A program made the translations under genes and the position numbers. Source: Anammoximicrobium sp032229885 (GTDB lineage Bacteria > Planctomycetota > Planctomycetia > Pirellulales > Pirellulaceae). Taken from it: a DNA stretch of 13,971 nucleotides. Where the stretch lies: assembly GCA_032229885.1 (NCBI GenBank), contig JAVYAJ010000428.1:1-13971 (forward strand), given 5' to 3'. Positions 1 to 7,397 of the stretch are shown here, one piece after another (positions within the stretch are counted from its first letter, which is position 1; each line of letters starts with the position of its first letter). The notes below the pieces were generated by a model. That model was not told the origin of the DNA. It worked only from the letters and a program-made list of their open reading frames with translations, and ran no database searches.

Positions 1-1569
1 TCGCAGCAGGGCCGCGTCAAGCAGGCCATCCGCACCGGAAGCCTGCGGCTGCTGTACGTCGCCCCGGAGCGGCTGCTGGCCGAGGGAACGCTCGAGTTCC
101 TGCGCGCCGCGAACGTCTCGATGTTCGCGATCGACGAGGCGCACTGCATCAGTTCGTGGGGCCACGACTTTCGCCCCGAGTATCGCGGATTGCGGGTGCT
201 CAAACAAACCTTTCCCGGCGTCGGCATCCACGCCTATACGGCCACGGCCTCGGAAGCGGTGCGCCGCGATATCGCCGACCAGTTGCGGCTGAAGGATCCC
301 GAGTTCCTCGTCGGTGCGTTCGATCGGCCCAACCTGCTGTATCGCGTCGAGCGACGCCACGACCGGCTGCGGCAGATCAGCCAGGTGTTGGAGCGGCATC
401 GGGGCGAGTCTGGGATCATCTATTGCATCACGCGCAAAGAGGTGGATCGGGTCACCGAGTCTCTGACGGAGATGGGCCACCGCGCGCTGCCGTATCACGC
501 CGGCCTGACCGACGACGAGCGGCGTCGTCATCAAGAGGCCTTCATCGAAGACGAAGCGTCGATCATCGTGGCCACGGTGGCGTTTGGCATGGGAATCGAC
601 AAGCCGAACGTCCGCTATGTGATCCACGCCGGGATGCCCAAGTCGCTGGAGAACTATCAGCAGGAGAGCGGCCGCGCCGGGCGCGATGGGCTCGAGGCCG
701 AATGCTGCCTGTTCTACTCGGGCGGTGATTTCCAGTTGTGGCAGAGCATCATCGAGAACTCGGAGCCGGCGGCCCGCGCGGGCGCGCTGCAATCGCTGGC
801 GGGAATGAGCGAGTTCTGTACGGGCGTTCGCTGCCGCCATCAGGCCATCGTCGAGTTCTTCGGCCAGGCCTGGCACGGCTCGTCGTGCAACGCCTGCGAC
901 GTGTGCCTGGGACAACTGGATCTGGTCGACGACGCGCTGGTCGTCGGCCAGAAGATCCTGTCGTGCGTCGTGCGACTGAAGGAACGTTTCGGCGGCGACT
1001 ATACGGCCAAGGTGCTGACCGGATCGAAAGAACAGCGAATCCTGGACCAGGGCCACGATCAGCTCAGCACCTGGGGACTGCTGAGCGACGAGAATCTGCG
1101 GACCGTCCGCGACTGGATCGAACAGTTGGTTAGCCAAGCGTTTCTGACCAAGGTCGGCGAGTTCAACCTCCTGCAGGTCACGCCGAGCGGATGGCAGTTG
1201 ATCCGTGGCGAGGTTACGCCACGACTGCTTCGGCCGGTGCGTCCCGCTAAAGCGGCCCAGGCGGCCAAGCGGCGCGGCGAAGCGTCGTGGGATGGGGTCG
1301 ACCGCGGCCTGTTCGTCGAACTACGCCAATTGCGGCACGAAAAGGCCGCCGCGCAGCAGGTTCCCGCGTATATCGTGTTCGGCGACGCGGTTCTCCGCGA
1401 CATGGCGCGTCGTCGTCCTTCGACGCTGACCGCCTTTCGCCAGATCAGCGGCGTCGGAGACAAGAAGCTGGCCGACTACGGCCGCGAGTTCGTGGCGCGG
1501 ATTACGGCGTATTGCCAGGCTCACCGGCTGACGATGGACGTGGCGGATCACGACCAGCTTGCGCGGTAG
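1..1569 (+). CDS. recQ: ATP-dependent DNA helicase RecQ (3' part; 5' end lies outside the window)
   Basis: RecQ is a 3'-5' superfamily 2 DNA helicase that unwinds forks and recombination intermediates in the cytoplasm. The reading frame is open from base 1, so the gene is cut by the window edge; 522 codons are visible. E. coli RecQ has about 609 residues, so the missing part should include the Walker A motif. Visible in order: the motif II DEAH box (bases 133-144), the aromatic-rich loop SSWGHDFRPEY right after it, motif III TATA, motif IV GIIYC, motif V ATVAFGMGIDKP and motif VI QQESGRAGRDG. The zinc site follows as C-x17-C-x2-C-x2-C (codons 278, 296, 299, 302), then a winged-helix RQC domain (about codons 310-405) and a complete HRDC domain (about codons 434-510, with QISGVGDKKLADYG). 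The full RecQ-Zn-RQC-HRDC order makes the identification secure. A GC hairpin starts 7 nt after the stop. The methionine at base 121 is internal to the helicase domain and is not the start. Confidence 0.97.
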   Translation, partial: SQQGRVKQAIRTGSLRLLYVAPERLLAEGTLEFLRAANVSMFAIDEAHCISSWGHDFRPEYRGLRVLKQTFPGVGIHAYTATASEAVRRDIADQLRLKDPEFLVGAFDRPNLLYRVERRHDRLRQISQVLERHRGESGIIYCITRKEVDRVTESLTEMGHRALPYHAGLTDDERRRHQEAFIEDEASIIVATVAFGMGIDKPNVRYVIHAGMPKSLENYQQESGRAGRDGLEAECCLFYSGGDFQLWQSIIENSEPAARAGALQSLAGMSEFCTGVRCRHQAIVEFFGQAWHGSSCNACDVCLGQLDLVDDALVVGQKILSCVVRLKERFGGDYTAKVLTGSKEQRILDQGHDQLSTWGLLSDENLRTVRDWIEQLVSQAFLTKVGEFNLLQVTPSGWQLIRGEVTPRLLRPVRPAKAAQAAKRRGEASWDGVDRGLFVELRQLRHEKAAAQQVPAYIVFGDAVLRDMARRRPSTLTAFRQISGVGDKKLADYGREFVARITAYCQAHRLTMDVADHDQLAR

Positions 1570-1575
1570 CGTCAC

Positions 1576-1593
1576 CCGGCGCCGATGCGCCGG
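1576..1593 (+). terminator. GC hairpin just after recQ, possible terminator
   Basis: A perfect 7-bp stem (CCGGCGC / GCGCCGG) with a CGAT loop begins 7 nt after the recQ stop. There is no U-run after it, so it is not a textbook intrinsic terminator. It may stop transcription or protect the 3' end. Confidence 0.4.
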
Positions 1594-1643
1594 CAAGGGC
1601 GATCGGAGAAACGTCGGATCGTGGCAAGGCCGAGGCTCGCTCT

Positions 1644-1709
1644 GCCACGGACTGCTGCTGGTCGCGCCACGGGCTGCTGCTGGTCGCGCCACGGGCCGCT
1701 GCTGGGCGG
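1644..1709. repeat. Three tandem copies of a 22-bp repeat
   Basis: Units lie at 1644-1665, 1666-1687 and 1688-1709, followed by a partial fourth (GCCACG at 1710-1715). Units 1 and 2 differ at one base (GCCACGGACTG against GCCACGGGCTG). Unit 3 has diverged at its 3' end. GTGGCA at 1621-1626 is an inverted match to TGCCAC at 1643-1648, at the left edge of the array. The array is non-coding: it sits between the recQ stop and the ribosome binding site of the next gene. It may be a dispersed minisatellite-type repeat, which I cannot check here. Confidence 0.8.
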
Positions 1710-1770
1710 GCCACGCGCATTGCCCCGGTGCGCCCGCGTGACGCGACGTGATGCGACATGCGCGGGAAGC

Positions 1771-1799
1771 TTGATTTGCGACGGCGCGTGCGCGAAAAT
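1771..1799 (+). promoter_or_regulatory. Possible sigma70-type promoter of the GH2-like gene
   Basis: TTGATT (1771-1776) and GAAAAT (1794-1799) are 17 bp apart, each matching four of six consensus positions. This is the only AT-rich patch in the gap. It would give a leader of about 40 nt. Planctomycete promoters are poorly defined, so this is tentative. Confidence 0.3.
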
Positions 1800-1845
1800 C
1801 GGCTCCGAGGCGGCGTCCATCGAACCGGATCAGAAGGAGCGCGCG

Positions 1846-4800
1846 ATGGGTGGCAAGTGGCACGTACGGGCGGTTCAGGCGTCGATGCTGGCCATCGGCA
1901 TCGGTGGACTGATTGCGGCCCCGGCGTGGGCGCAAACGGCGGTCGAGCTGCCGCCGGGCGTCGCGGCGGCCTGGGATTTGGCGTCGGCTCGGACGGACCG
2001 AACGGCGACACGCGAGCGGATCTGCGTGAACGGGCTCTGGCAGTGGCAGCCGGCCGACGCGGACAGCGACCGCGTGCCGGATGGCCAGTGGGGTTGGTTC
2101 AAGGTTCCCGGGGCTTGGCCGGGAATCACGGACTATATGCAGAAGGACTGTCAGACGGTGCACGCGCATCCGGCCTGGCAGACGCGCCGGGCGTCGGCGA
2201 CGACGGCGGCTTGGCATCAGCGGCGGATCGAGATCCCCGCCGCTTGGGCCGGGCGACGAATCTCGCTGTCGGCGACCTATGTGAACTCGCTGGCCATCGT
2301 CTACCTGGACGGCGTGCGGGTGGGCGAGATTCGCTTTCCGGCCGGCGACGTCGACCTGACGTCCGTGTGCCGCCCCGGGCGTGAACATCGGCTGAGCATC
2401 CTGGTCGTGGCCTTGCCGCTGCAAGGCGTCCGCATGGCGTACACCGACAGCAACGCGGCGCGCCGGGTCTCTGGGGCGGTCGCCCGCCGCGGCCTGTGCG
2501 GCGACGTCTATCTGTGCGCCGGGCCCAGGGCGGCTCGGATCGTCGATACGGCGCTGGACACGTCGGTTCGCAACGCGCAGATCACCGTCACGGCCGAGCT
2601 GCGAGACCTGGCTCGCGACACGGCGTACGTACTGCGAGCCCGGGTGCGCGAGGGCGAACGGGTGGTTCGCGAGTTCGCTAGCCCGTCGTTCACGGCCGAC
2701 GACGTGCGCGAGGGCCGGATCGCGTTTACCGAACGGTGGCTGCCAGACAAGTTGTGGGACACGCACACGCCCGGCAATCAGTTCGAGCTGGATCTGTCGC
2801 TGTGCGCGGCGGACGACGCGATCGTCGACGCGGCCCTGCCCGTGCGCTTTGCGTTTCGCGAGTTCTGGATCAGCGGCCGCGACTTCTATCTGAACGGCAG
2901 CCGCATCTTTCTGTGCGCCGTGCCGCTGGACAACGCACAAGTCAGCGCCGCCGTCGCCTCGTACGACGCGGCCCGCGAGAGCCTGGAACGCCTGCAGAGC
3001 CTGGGCATCAACTTTGTGTATACGCATAACTATAACTGTCAGCCGGGCGCGCATCTCAGTTTTGCCGAAATCCTGCGGGCCGCCGACGACGTGGGGATGC
3101 TGGTGGCGTTATCCCAGCCTCATTTCGGCGACTACGACTGGCAGTCCGCGGACGCCGAACAGACCAACGGCTATGCGGATCACGCCGCGTTCTATGTCTG
3201 CGTGGCCGGTACGCACCCGTCGGTCGTCATGTACGCGACCAGCCACAACGCCACCGGCTACAACGACGACATGAACCCGGACTTGATCGACGGACGGTCC
3301 GATGTCCGCGACACGTGGTCGCGGAACAACGCCCGCCGCGCGGTGCGGGCCGCAGCCATCATTCGGCGGCTGGATCCCGGCCGGATCGTATACCATCACT
3401 CGTCGGGCAATCTGGGGCCGATGCACACCAGCAATTTCTATCCGAATTTTGCGCCGATCCAAGAGCTGTCGGATTGGTTCGAACACTGGGCGACGGAAGG
3501 CGTCAAGCCGTTTTTCGCCTGCGAGTACGGCGCGCCGTTCACGTGGGACTGGGCCATGTATCGAGGCTGGTTCGGCGGCCGCCGCGAGTTTGGCAGCGCG
3601 GCGGTTCCGTGGGACTTCAGTCTGGCCGAATGGAATGCGCAGTTCCTGGGACCGACGGCGTACCGGATCAGCGACCAGCAGCGGCGGAACGTCCGCTGGG
3701 AGTCCGACCAATTCCGCCGCGGACGCCCGTGGCATCGGTGGGACTATCCGCATCAACTGGGATCGACCGATTTCGACGAACGCTATCCGGTGCTCGCCAG
3801 GTACTACACGGACAACTGGCGCGCGTTCCGCACCTGGGGCGTCTCGGCGATCTCGCCTTGGGAGCACCACGTGCTGTTCAAACTGCGTCCGGGGATGGAT
3901 CGCAATCGACGCGTCGAACTGGCGACCGACTGGGACCGATTGCAGCGGCCGGGATTCAGCCCGGACTATCTGGAAGATCGCTACGAACGCATGGACATGG
4001 CCTACGAGCGGACGGATTGGATTCCCACGCTCGCGGCCGAAGCGCTGCTGCGCAACAACGGCCCGCTGTTGGCCTATCTGGCGGGCGAACCGGGGCGGTT
4101 CACCGGTCGGGATCACAACTTCCTGCCCGGCGAGACTGTCGTCAAGCAGATCGTCGCGATCAACAACGCCCGTGTCCCGGTCGTCTGCTCGGTCGCCTGG
4201 AGACTGGACCTGGCGCAAGGCGTGGCAGGAACGGGCACGGTGCAAATCGACACGGGTTCTCAGGCCCGCATTCCGCTGCGGATCGCGCTGCCGGCGGATG
4301 CGCCTGCCGGGGCGCTGACGTTGAGCATGACGGCGCGGTTTCGCACGCTCGACGGCGCCGCGACGCCGTTCGACCAGACGCAAAGCGATCAGTTTGCGCT
4401 CGATGTGCTGGCCTCGCCATCCGCGACGCCGAGCGCACGGCGGACCGACAGCCGGATCGCGCTGTTCGATCCTCAGGGCCAGACCGCCAGCCTGCTGGCC
4501 CGGTTGGGCGTGCCTGTCCAGCCGGTTGCCGCCGATGCCGACCTGGCGGGGTTCGACTTGCTGGTCGTCGGCAAGGGCGCGCTGACCGCCGACGGACCCG
4601 CGCCGGATCTGCGCCGCGTGCCGCAGGGGCTCAAGGTCTTGGTGTTCGAACAGACCGCGCACGTGCTCGAGCGCCGTCTGGGGTTTCGCGTCCAGGAGTA
4701 CGGGCTGCGCACGGTCTGGCCCTGTCTGGCCGATCATCCGATTCTGCGTGGGCTGGACGCCAATCATCTGCGCGACTGGCGCGGCGAAGCGACGCTGGTC

Positions 4801-6972
4801 CCGCCGCGGCTCGAGTACGATGTGAGCTCGCGGTACAACGGAGTTCCCGCGGTGCGCTGGTGCGGGCTCGAGGTTCCGCGACTGTGGCGCTGCGGCAATC
4901 GAGGCAATGTGGCCTCGGTGTTGATCGAGAAGCCCGCGCGCGGCGATTTTCTGCCGATCCTGGACGGCGGATTCAGCTTGCAGTACAGCCCGCTGTTGGA
5001 GTATCGCGAGGGCCGCGGCGTGGTCTTGTTCTGCCAGTTGGACGTAACCGGCCGGACCGCCGACGAGCCGGCCGCGGATCGAGCGGCGCGAAACATGCTG
5101 GACTATCTGGCGGACTGGACCGCGCCGGTTCGCCGTCAAGGGTTGTATGCGGGCGATCCGGCGGGGCGCGCTTGGTTCGAATCGGTCGGAACGCCGCTGA
5201 GCCCGTACACGGGCGGCGAGCTGACCGATGATCAGGTGCTGGTGGTCGCCTCCGGCGGCGCGACGGCGCTGCAGCCGCACGCGGCGAAGATCGCCCGCTG
5301 GTTGGCCAACGGCGGGCGCATGTTGGCTTTGGAGCTGGACGCCGAGCAAGCCAATCGCCTGCTGCCGACGCCGGTGCGCACGCAGCCGCGCGAGCACATC
5401 GCGGCCTGGTTCGCGGCGCCGACGACCGACTCGTTGTTGGCCGGCGTCGGCCCGGCGGACGTCCATAACCGGGCGCCGCGCGAGCTGCCGTTGATCGACG
5501 CAGGCGCGCGCGCCGTCGGCGAAGGCGTGCTGGCCCAGCTCGACGGCGCCAACGTCGTGTTCTGTCAGATGGCGCCGTTTCAGGTCAGCCGCGCGCTGGG
5601 CCAACCGCCCTCGGTAACCGTCGATGCGCAGGATGCGATCGACGGTCGGCACAGCGCCCTGCTGACGATGGGCACGGCGCCCTGGGCGCAGTTCGGACAG
5701 AAACTGGCGGGCGGAACGCCCGGCAAGACGTATACGTTTGCGGTCTGGCTCAAAAGCCTGAACGGCCCCGCGCGTGTGCGGCTCGAAATCGAACGCGCGG
5801 GCGCCCCTTGGGATCGGGCGGTGCGCGGCCCAGACACGACCATCGACCCTGCCGCAGGCAGCAGCTCGACTGCGGACAGCAGCTCTGCCGCGGGCTCAAG
5901 TGCGTCGCCCGCACGGGATGCGGCAAAACCGCGCGTCGAAGCGATCGGTTCGGGCCAGGCCGCCAACGCCGCTGGCTGGACCGAGCTGCACGTGACGTTT
6001 CGCGCAGACAAGGCATACCCAGAGGGTTGGCAAGCGTATCTGCACTGCGACAGCCCGGGCGCGCGGCTGCGCGTCGATGGCCTGCGGCTGTACGTGGGTG
6101 AGTATGTTCCGGGCGCGGCGAACCTCGACCATGTCGCCAGCGGCGGCAAGACCGCGCAGGGCGGCAAGACCGCGAACAAGGCCGACGCCGCGCGGCCGAA
6201 TCTGTTGGTCAACGCCGGCTTCGAGGCCGGCTCCGAGGTCGTGACGGATCCCTGGTACTTCACCTGGCCGCTCGAACAACAGAACGTGCGAAAGACGTAT
6301 CGCCGCGCTGCCTTCCTGACGCTTCGGCTGTTGGCCAATCTGGGCGTCAGCGGCGGTACGCCGCTGCTCGAACGGTTCGCTACGCCAACCGATGCGTCGC
6401 CCGCGGCGTCGATCATCCGCAACGGCGACTTCGGCCAAGGCGGCGCGGGGCGCAAGCTGCCCGAGCCTTGGGAGTTCAGTTCAGAGGCCGACGGGGCGAC
6501 CTGCGTGCTCGAGGAGGGCGACACGGCAGCGGGCGGCGCGGCGCGATGTGTGCGGATTACGCGCCCCGAGTCTGCCAGCGCCAGCCGCGCCAGCGTCATG
6601 CTGGCTCAATATGGCGTGAGCGTCGAGGCCGGCCAGTGGTATCGTCTGTCGTTGCGGGCAAAGGCCAGCGGGCTCGGACGCGACGCTGTCACTGTGGCGA
6701 TTCAAGAGACGACCCAGTGGAAGCCATTGTTTCCGTACCAGCGTTTTGTCCCCGATGATCGCTGGAAGGAATTCACGTTTCTGGTTCAGGCGGACGCCGC
6801 CGCGGCCGCGCACACTCGGTTTCAGATCTGGCACAACGCCGTCGGAACACTGTGGTTGTCCGAGATCCGCATGACGCCGTGCGACCCGCCCAGCCACGGT
6901 CGTTGGCTCACGGGCCTGTACGCCGACGTTCCTCAGGAGTGGGACGATCCGTACCGATTTTTCCGCTGGTGA
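1846..6972 (+). CDS. Very large secreted GH2-like (beta-galactosidase-fold) protein with GATase-like and carbohydrate-binding modules; acid/base Glu replaced
   Basis: The start is ATG 1846: AAGGAG lies 6 nt upstream and a signal peptide follows at once (cleavage near AWA-QT, residue 29). The frame runs open upstream to 1585, but through non-coding repeats. The 1708 residues read as: GH2 jelly-roll (about 60-215), Ig-like domain (225-330), GH2 TIM barrel (about 338-750, opening FWISGRDFYLNG), Ig-like domain (755-865), two GATase-like Rossmann domains (about 870-1090 and 1099-1250), a CBM4/9-like jelly-roll (about 1255-1422) split by a Ser/Ala-rich stretch (1334-1361), and a second CBM4/9-like domain (1523-1708, opening IIRNGDF). 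The GH2 nucleophile is kept as E560 in FFACEYGAPF. The acid/base motif (WSLGNE in LacZ) reads YATSHN, putting N468 at the catalytic Glu. GH2 enzymes cleave beta-galactosides, glucuronides or mannosides; the substrate here is unknown, and this may be an inactive, binding or altered enzyme. It is exported, probably to the periplasm or beyond. A possible promoter lies at 1771-1799. Confidence 0.88.
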   Translation: MGGKWHVRAVQASMLAIGIGGLIAAPAWAQTAVELPPGVAAAWDLASARTDRTATRERICVNGLWQWQPADADSDRVPDGQWGWFKVPGAWPGITDYMQKDCQTVHAHPAWQTRRASATTAAWHQRRIEIPAAWAGRRISLSATYVNSLAIVYLDGVRVGEIRFPAGDVDLTSVCRPGREHRLSILVVALPLQGVRMAYTDSNAARRVSGAVARRGLCGDVYLCAGPRAARIVDTALDTSVRNAQITVTAELRDLARDTAYVLRARVREGERVVREFASPSFTADDVREGRIAFTERWLPDKLWDTHTPGNQFELDLSLCAADDAIVDAALPVRFAFREFWISGRDFYLNGSRIFLCAVPLDNAQVSAAVASYDAARESLERLQSLGINFVYTHNYNCQPGAHLSFAEILRAADDVGMLVALSQPHFGDYDWQSADAEQTNGYADHAAFYVCVAGTHPSVVMYATSHNATGYNDDMNPDLIDGRSDVRDTWSRNNARRAVRAAAIIRRLDPGRIVYHHSSGNLGPMHTSNFYPNFAPIQELSDWFEHWATEGVKPFFACEYGAPFTWDWAMYRGWFGGRREFGSAAVPWDFSLAEWNAQFLGPTAYRISDQQRRNVRWESDQFRRGRPWHRWDYPHQLGSTDFDERYPVLARYYTDNWRAFRTWGVSAISPWEHHVLFKLRPGMDRNRRVELATDWDRLQRPGFSPDYLEDRYERMDMAYERTDWIPTLAAEALLRNNGPLLAYLAGEPGRFTGRDHNFLPGETVVKQIVAINNARVPVVCSVAWRLDLAQGVAGTGTVQIDTGSQARIPLRIALPADAPAGALTLSMTARFRTLDGAATPFDQTQSDQFALDVLASPSATPSARRTDSRIALFDPQGQTASLLARLGVPVQPVAADADLAGFDLLVVGKGALTADGPAPDLRRVPQGLKVLVFEQTAHVLERRLGFRVQEYGLRTVWPCLADHPILRGLDANHLRDWRGEATLVPPRLEYDVSSRYNGVPAVRWCGLEVPRLWRCGNRGNVASVLIEKPARGDFLPILDGGFSLQYSPLLEYREGRGVVLFCQLDVTGRTADEPAADRAARNMLDYLADWTAPVRRQGLYAGDPAGRAWFESVGTPLSPYTGGELTDDQVLVVASGGATALQPHAAKIARWLANGGRMLALELDAEQANRLLPTPVRTQPREHIAAWFAAPTTDSLLAGVGPADVHNRAPRELPLIDAGARAVGEGVLAQLDGANVVFCQMAPFQVSRALGQPPSVTVDAQDAIDGRHSALLTMGTAPWAQFGQKLAGGTPGKTYTFAVWLKSLNGPARVRLEIERAGAPWDRAVRGPDTTIDPAAGSSSTADSSSAAGSSASPARDAAKPRVEAIGSGQAANAAGWTELHVTFRADKAYPEGWQAYLHCDSPGARLRVDGLRLYVGEYVPGAANLDHVASGGKTAQGGKTANKADAARPNLLVNAGFEAGSEVVTDPWYFTWPLEQQNVRKTYRRAAFLTLRLLANLGVSGGTPLLERFATPTDASPAASIIRNGDFGQGGAGRKLPEPWEFSSEADGATCVLEEGDTAAGGAARCVRITRPESASASRASVMLAQYGVSVEAGQWYRLSLRAKASGLGRDAVTVAIQETTQWKPLFPYQRFVPDDRWKEFTFLVQADAAAAAHTRFQIWHNAVGTLWLSEIRMTPCDPPSHGRWLTGLYADVPQEWDDPYRFFRW
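6142..6177 (+). repeat. In-frame 18-bp tandem duplication in the linker before the last CBM
   Basis: Two adjacent 18-bp units (6142-6159 and 6160-6177) share their first 15 bases and encode GGKTAQ-GGKTAN. They sit in the low-complexity linker between the two carbohydrate-binding-like domains. This looks like recent slippage in a region free of folding constraint. Confidence 0.85.
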
Positions 6973-7008
6973 TCGCGGGGACGTCGCGCCGATCGACCGC
7001 AGGCGTTC

Positions 7009-7038
7009 TTGTGAGAACCGGCACGCTCGTGCTACATT
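7009..7038 (+). promoter_or_regulatory. Possible promoter of the small membrane protein gene
   Basis: TTGTGA (7009-7014) and TACATT (7033-7038) are 18 bp apart in the 122-bp gap after the GH2-like gene. The four-of-six match at each box is modest. The predicted start near 7045 would give a leader of about 50 nt. Confidence 0.35.
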
Positions 7039-7094
7039 CTACGAACAATCGGACGCCCATGTGGCGTCTATCCTCTTGCGACGGGAGCCGGCGC

Positions 7095-7298
7095 GTGTTT
7101 GAACCTTTGGTGGCCAATTCGATGGGCCTGTTGTGGCACTCCGTCCCGATCATTGTGGCGATCAGCCTGGTGTACGGCGCCACGCGACACGAGCGACTCA
7201 AGCCCATCCTGATTCACGCCTATCATACGGCCGTGTGGATCGTCGGGTTCATGGTGGCGATCGGGGCGGTCTTGGCAGTGCTCTCGTATTTCGCGTAG
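7095..7298 (+). CDS. Small two-helix membrane protein, function unknown
   Basis: 67 residues. I chose GTG 7095 because GGGAG (7083-7087) lies 7 nt upstream and the protein then opens MFEPLVANSMGLLWHS. An in-frame ATG at 7059 would add 12 polar residues with no good ribosome binding site, and ATG 7122 would cut into the first helix. Two hydrophobic segments (about residues 11-29 and 45-65) are joined by a short basic loop, RHERLK. The positive-inside rule puts that loop in the cytoplasm and both ends outside. The protein is almost all membrane hairpin, and I see no catalytic or metal motif. I have the impression that similar 60-70-residue proteins exist in other planctomycetes, but have not checked. 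A possible promoter lies at 7009-7038 and a hairpin follows at 7341-7364. It precedes the exported protease-fold gene by 99 bp. No function can be assigned. Confidence 0.75.
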   Translation: MFEPLVANSMGLLWHSVPIIVAISLVYGATRHERLKPILIHAYHTAVWIVGFMVAIGAVLAVLSYFA

Positions 7299-7340
7299 GT
7301 CGTGCGGCCGGGATGGCCCGGGCGAACGCGATGCGCGCTC

Positions 7341-7364
7341 GTGCGTCGGGCCGCGACGCCGCAC
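7341..7364 (+). terminator. Hairpin between the small membrane gene and the papain-fold gene
   Basis: A 6-bp stem, GCGTCG (7343-7348) with CGACGC (7354-7359), has loop GGCCG. It is followed shortly by CTTTCAG. It could attenuate or end the upstream transcript, but the T-run is only three bases. Confidence 0.3.
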
Positions 7365-7397
7365 TTTCAGTCAGTCGTTTAGAGGGCGAGGACAGCC

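Noticed and set aside
1585..1845. Upstream extension of the GH2-like frame
   Set aside because: It would translate the tandem repeats and put 87 residues before a good signal peptide. The binding site at 1834-1839 supports ATG 1846.
1321..3054. A 577-codon minus-strand open frame spanning the recQ end and the GH2-like start
   Set aside because: It crosses two real genes and the repeat array, and its composition is shadow-like.
3109..5652. An 847-codon open frame on the minus strand opposite the GH2-like gene
   Set aside because: It is Arg/Gln/Ala-rich with no domain, start signal or signal peptide, and it mirrors a well-supported gene. Antisense frames stay open at this base composition.
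6971..6994. Weak stem (GATCG / CGATC with a bulge) at the GH2-like stop
   Set aside because: It is short, bulged, overlaps the stop codon and has no U-run.
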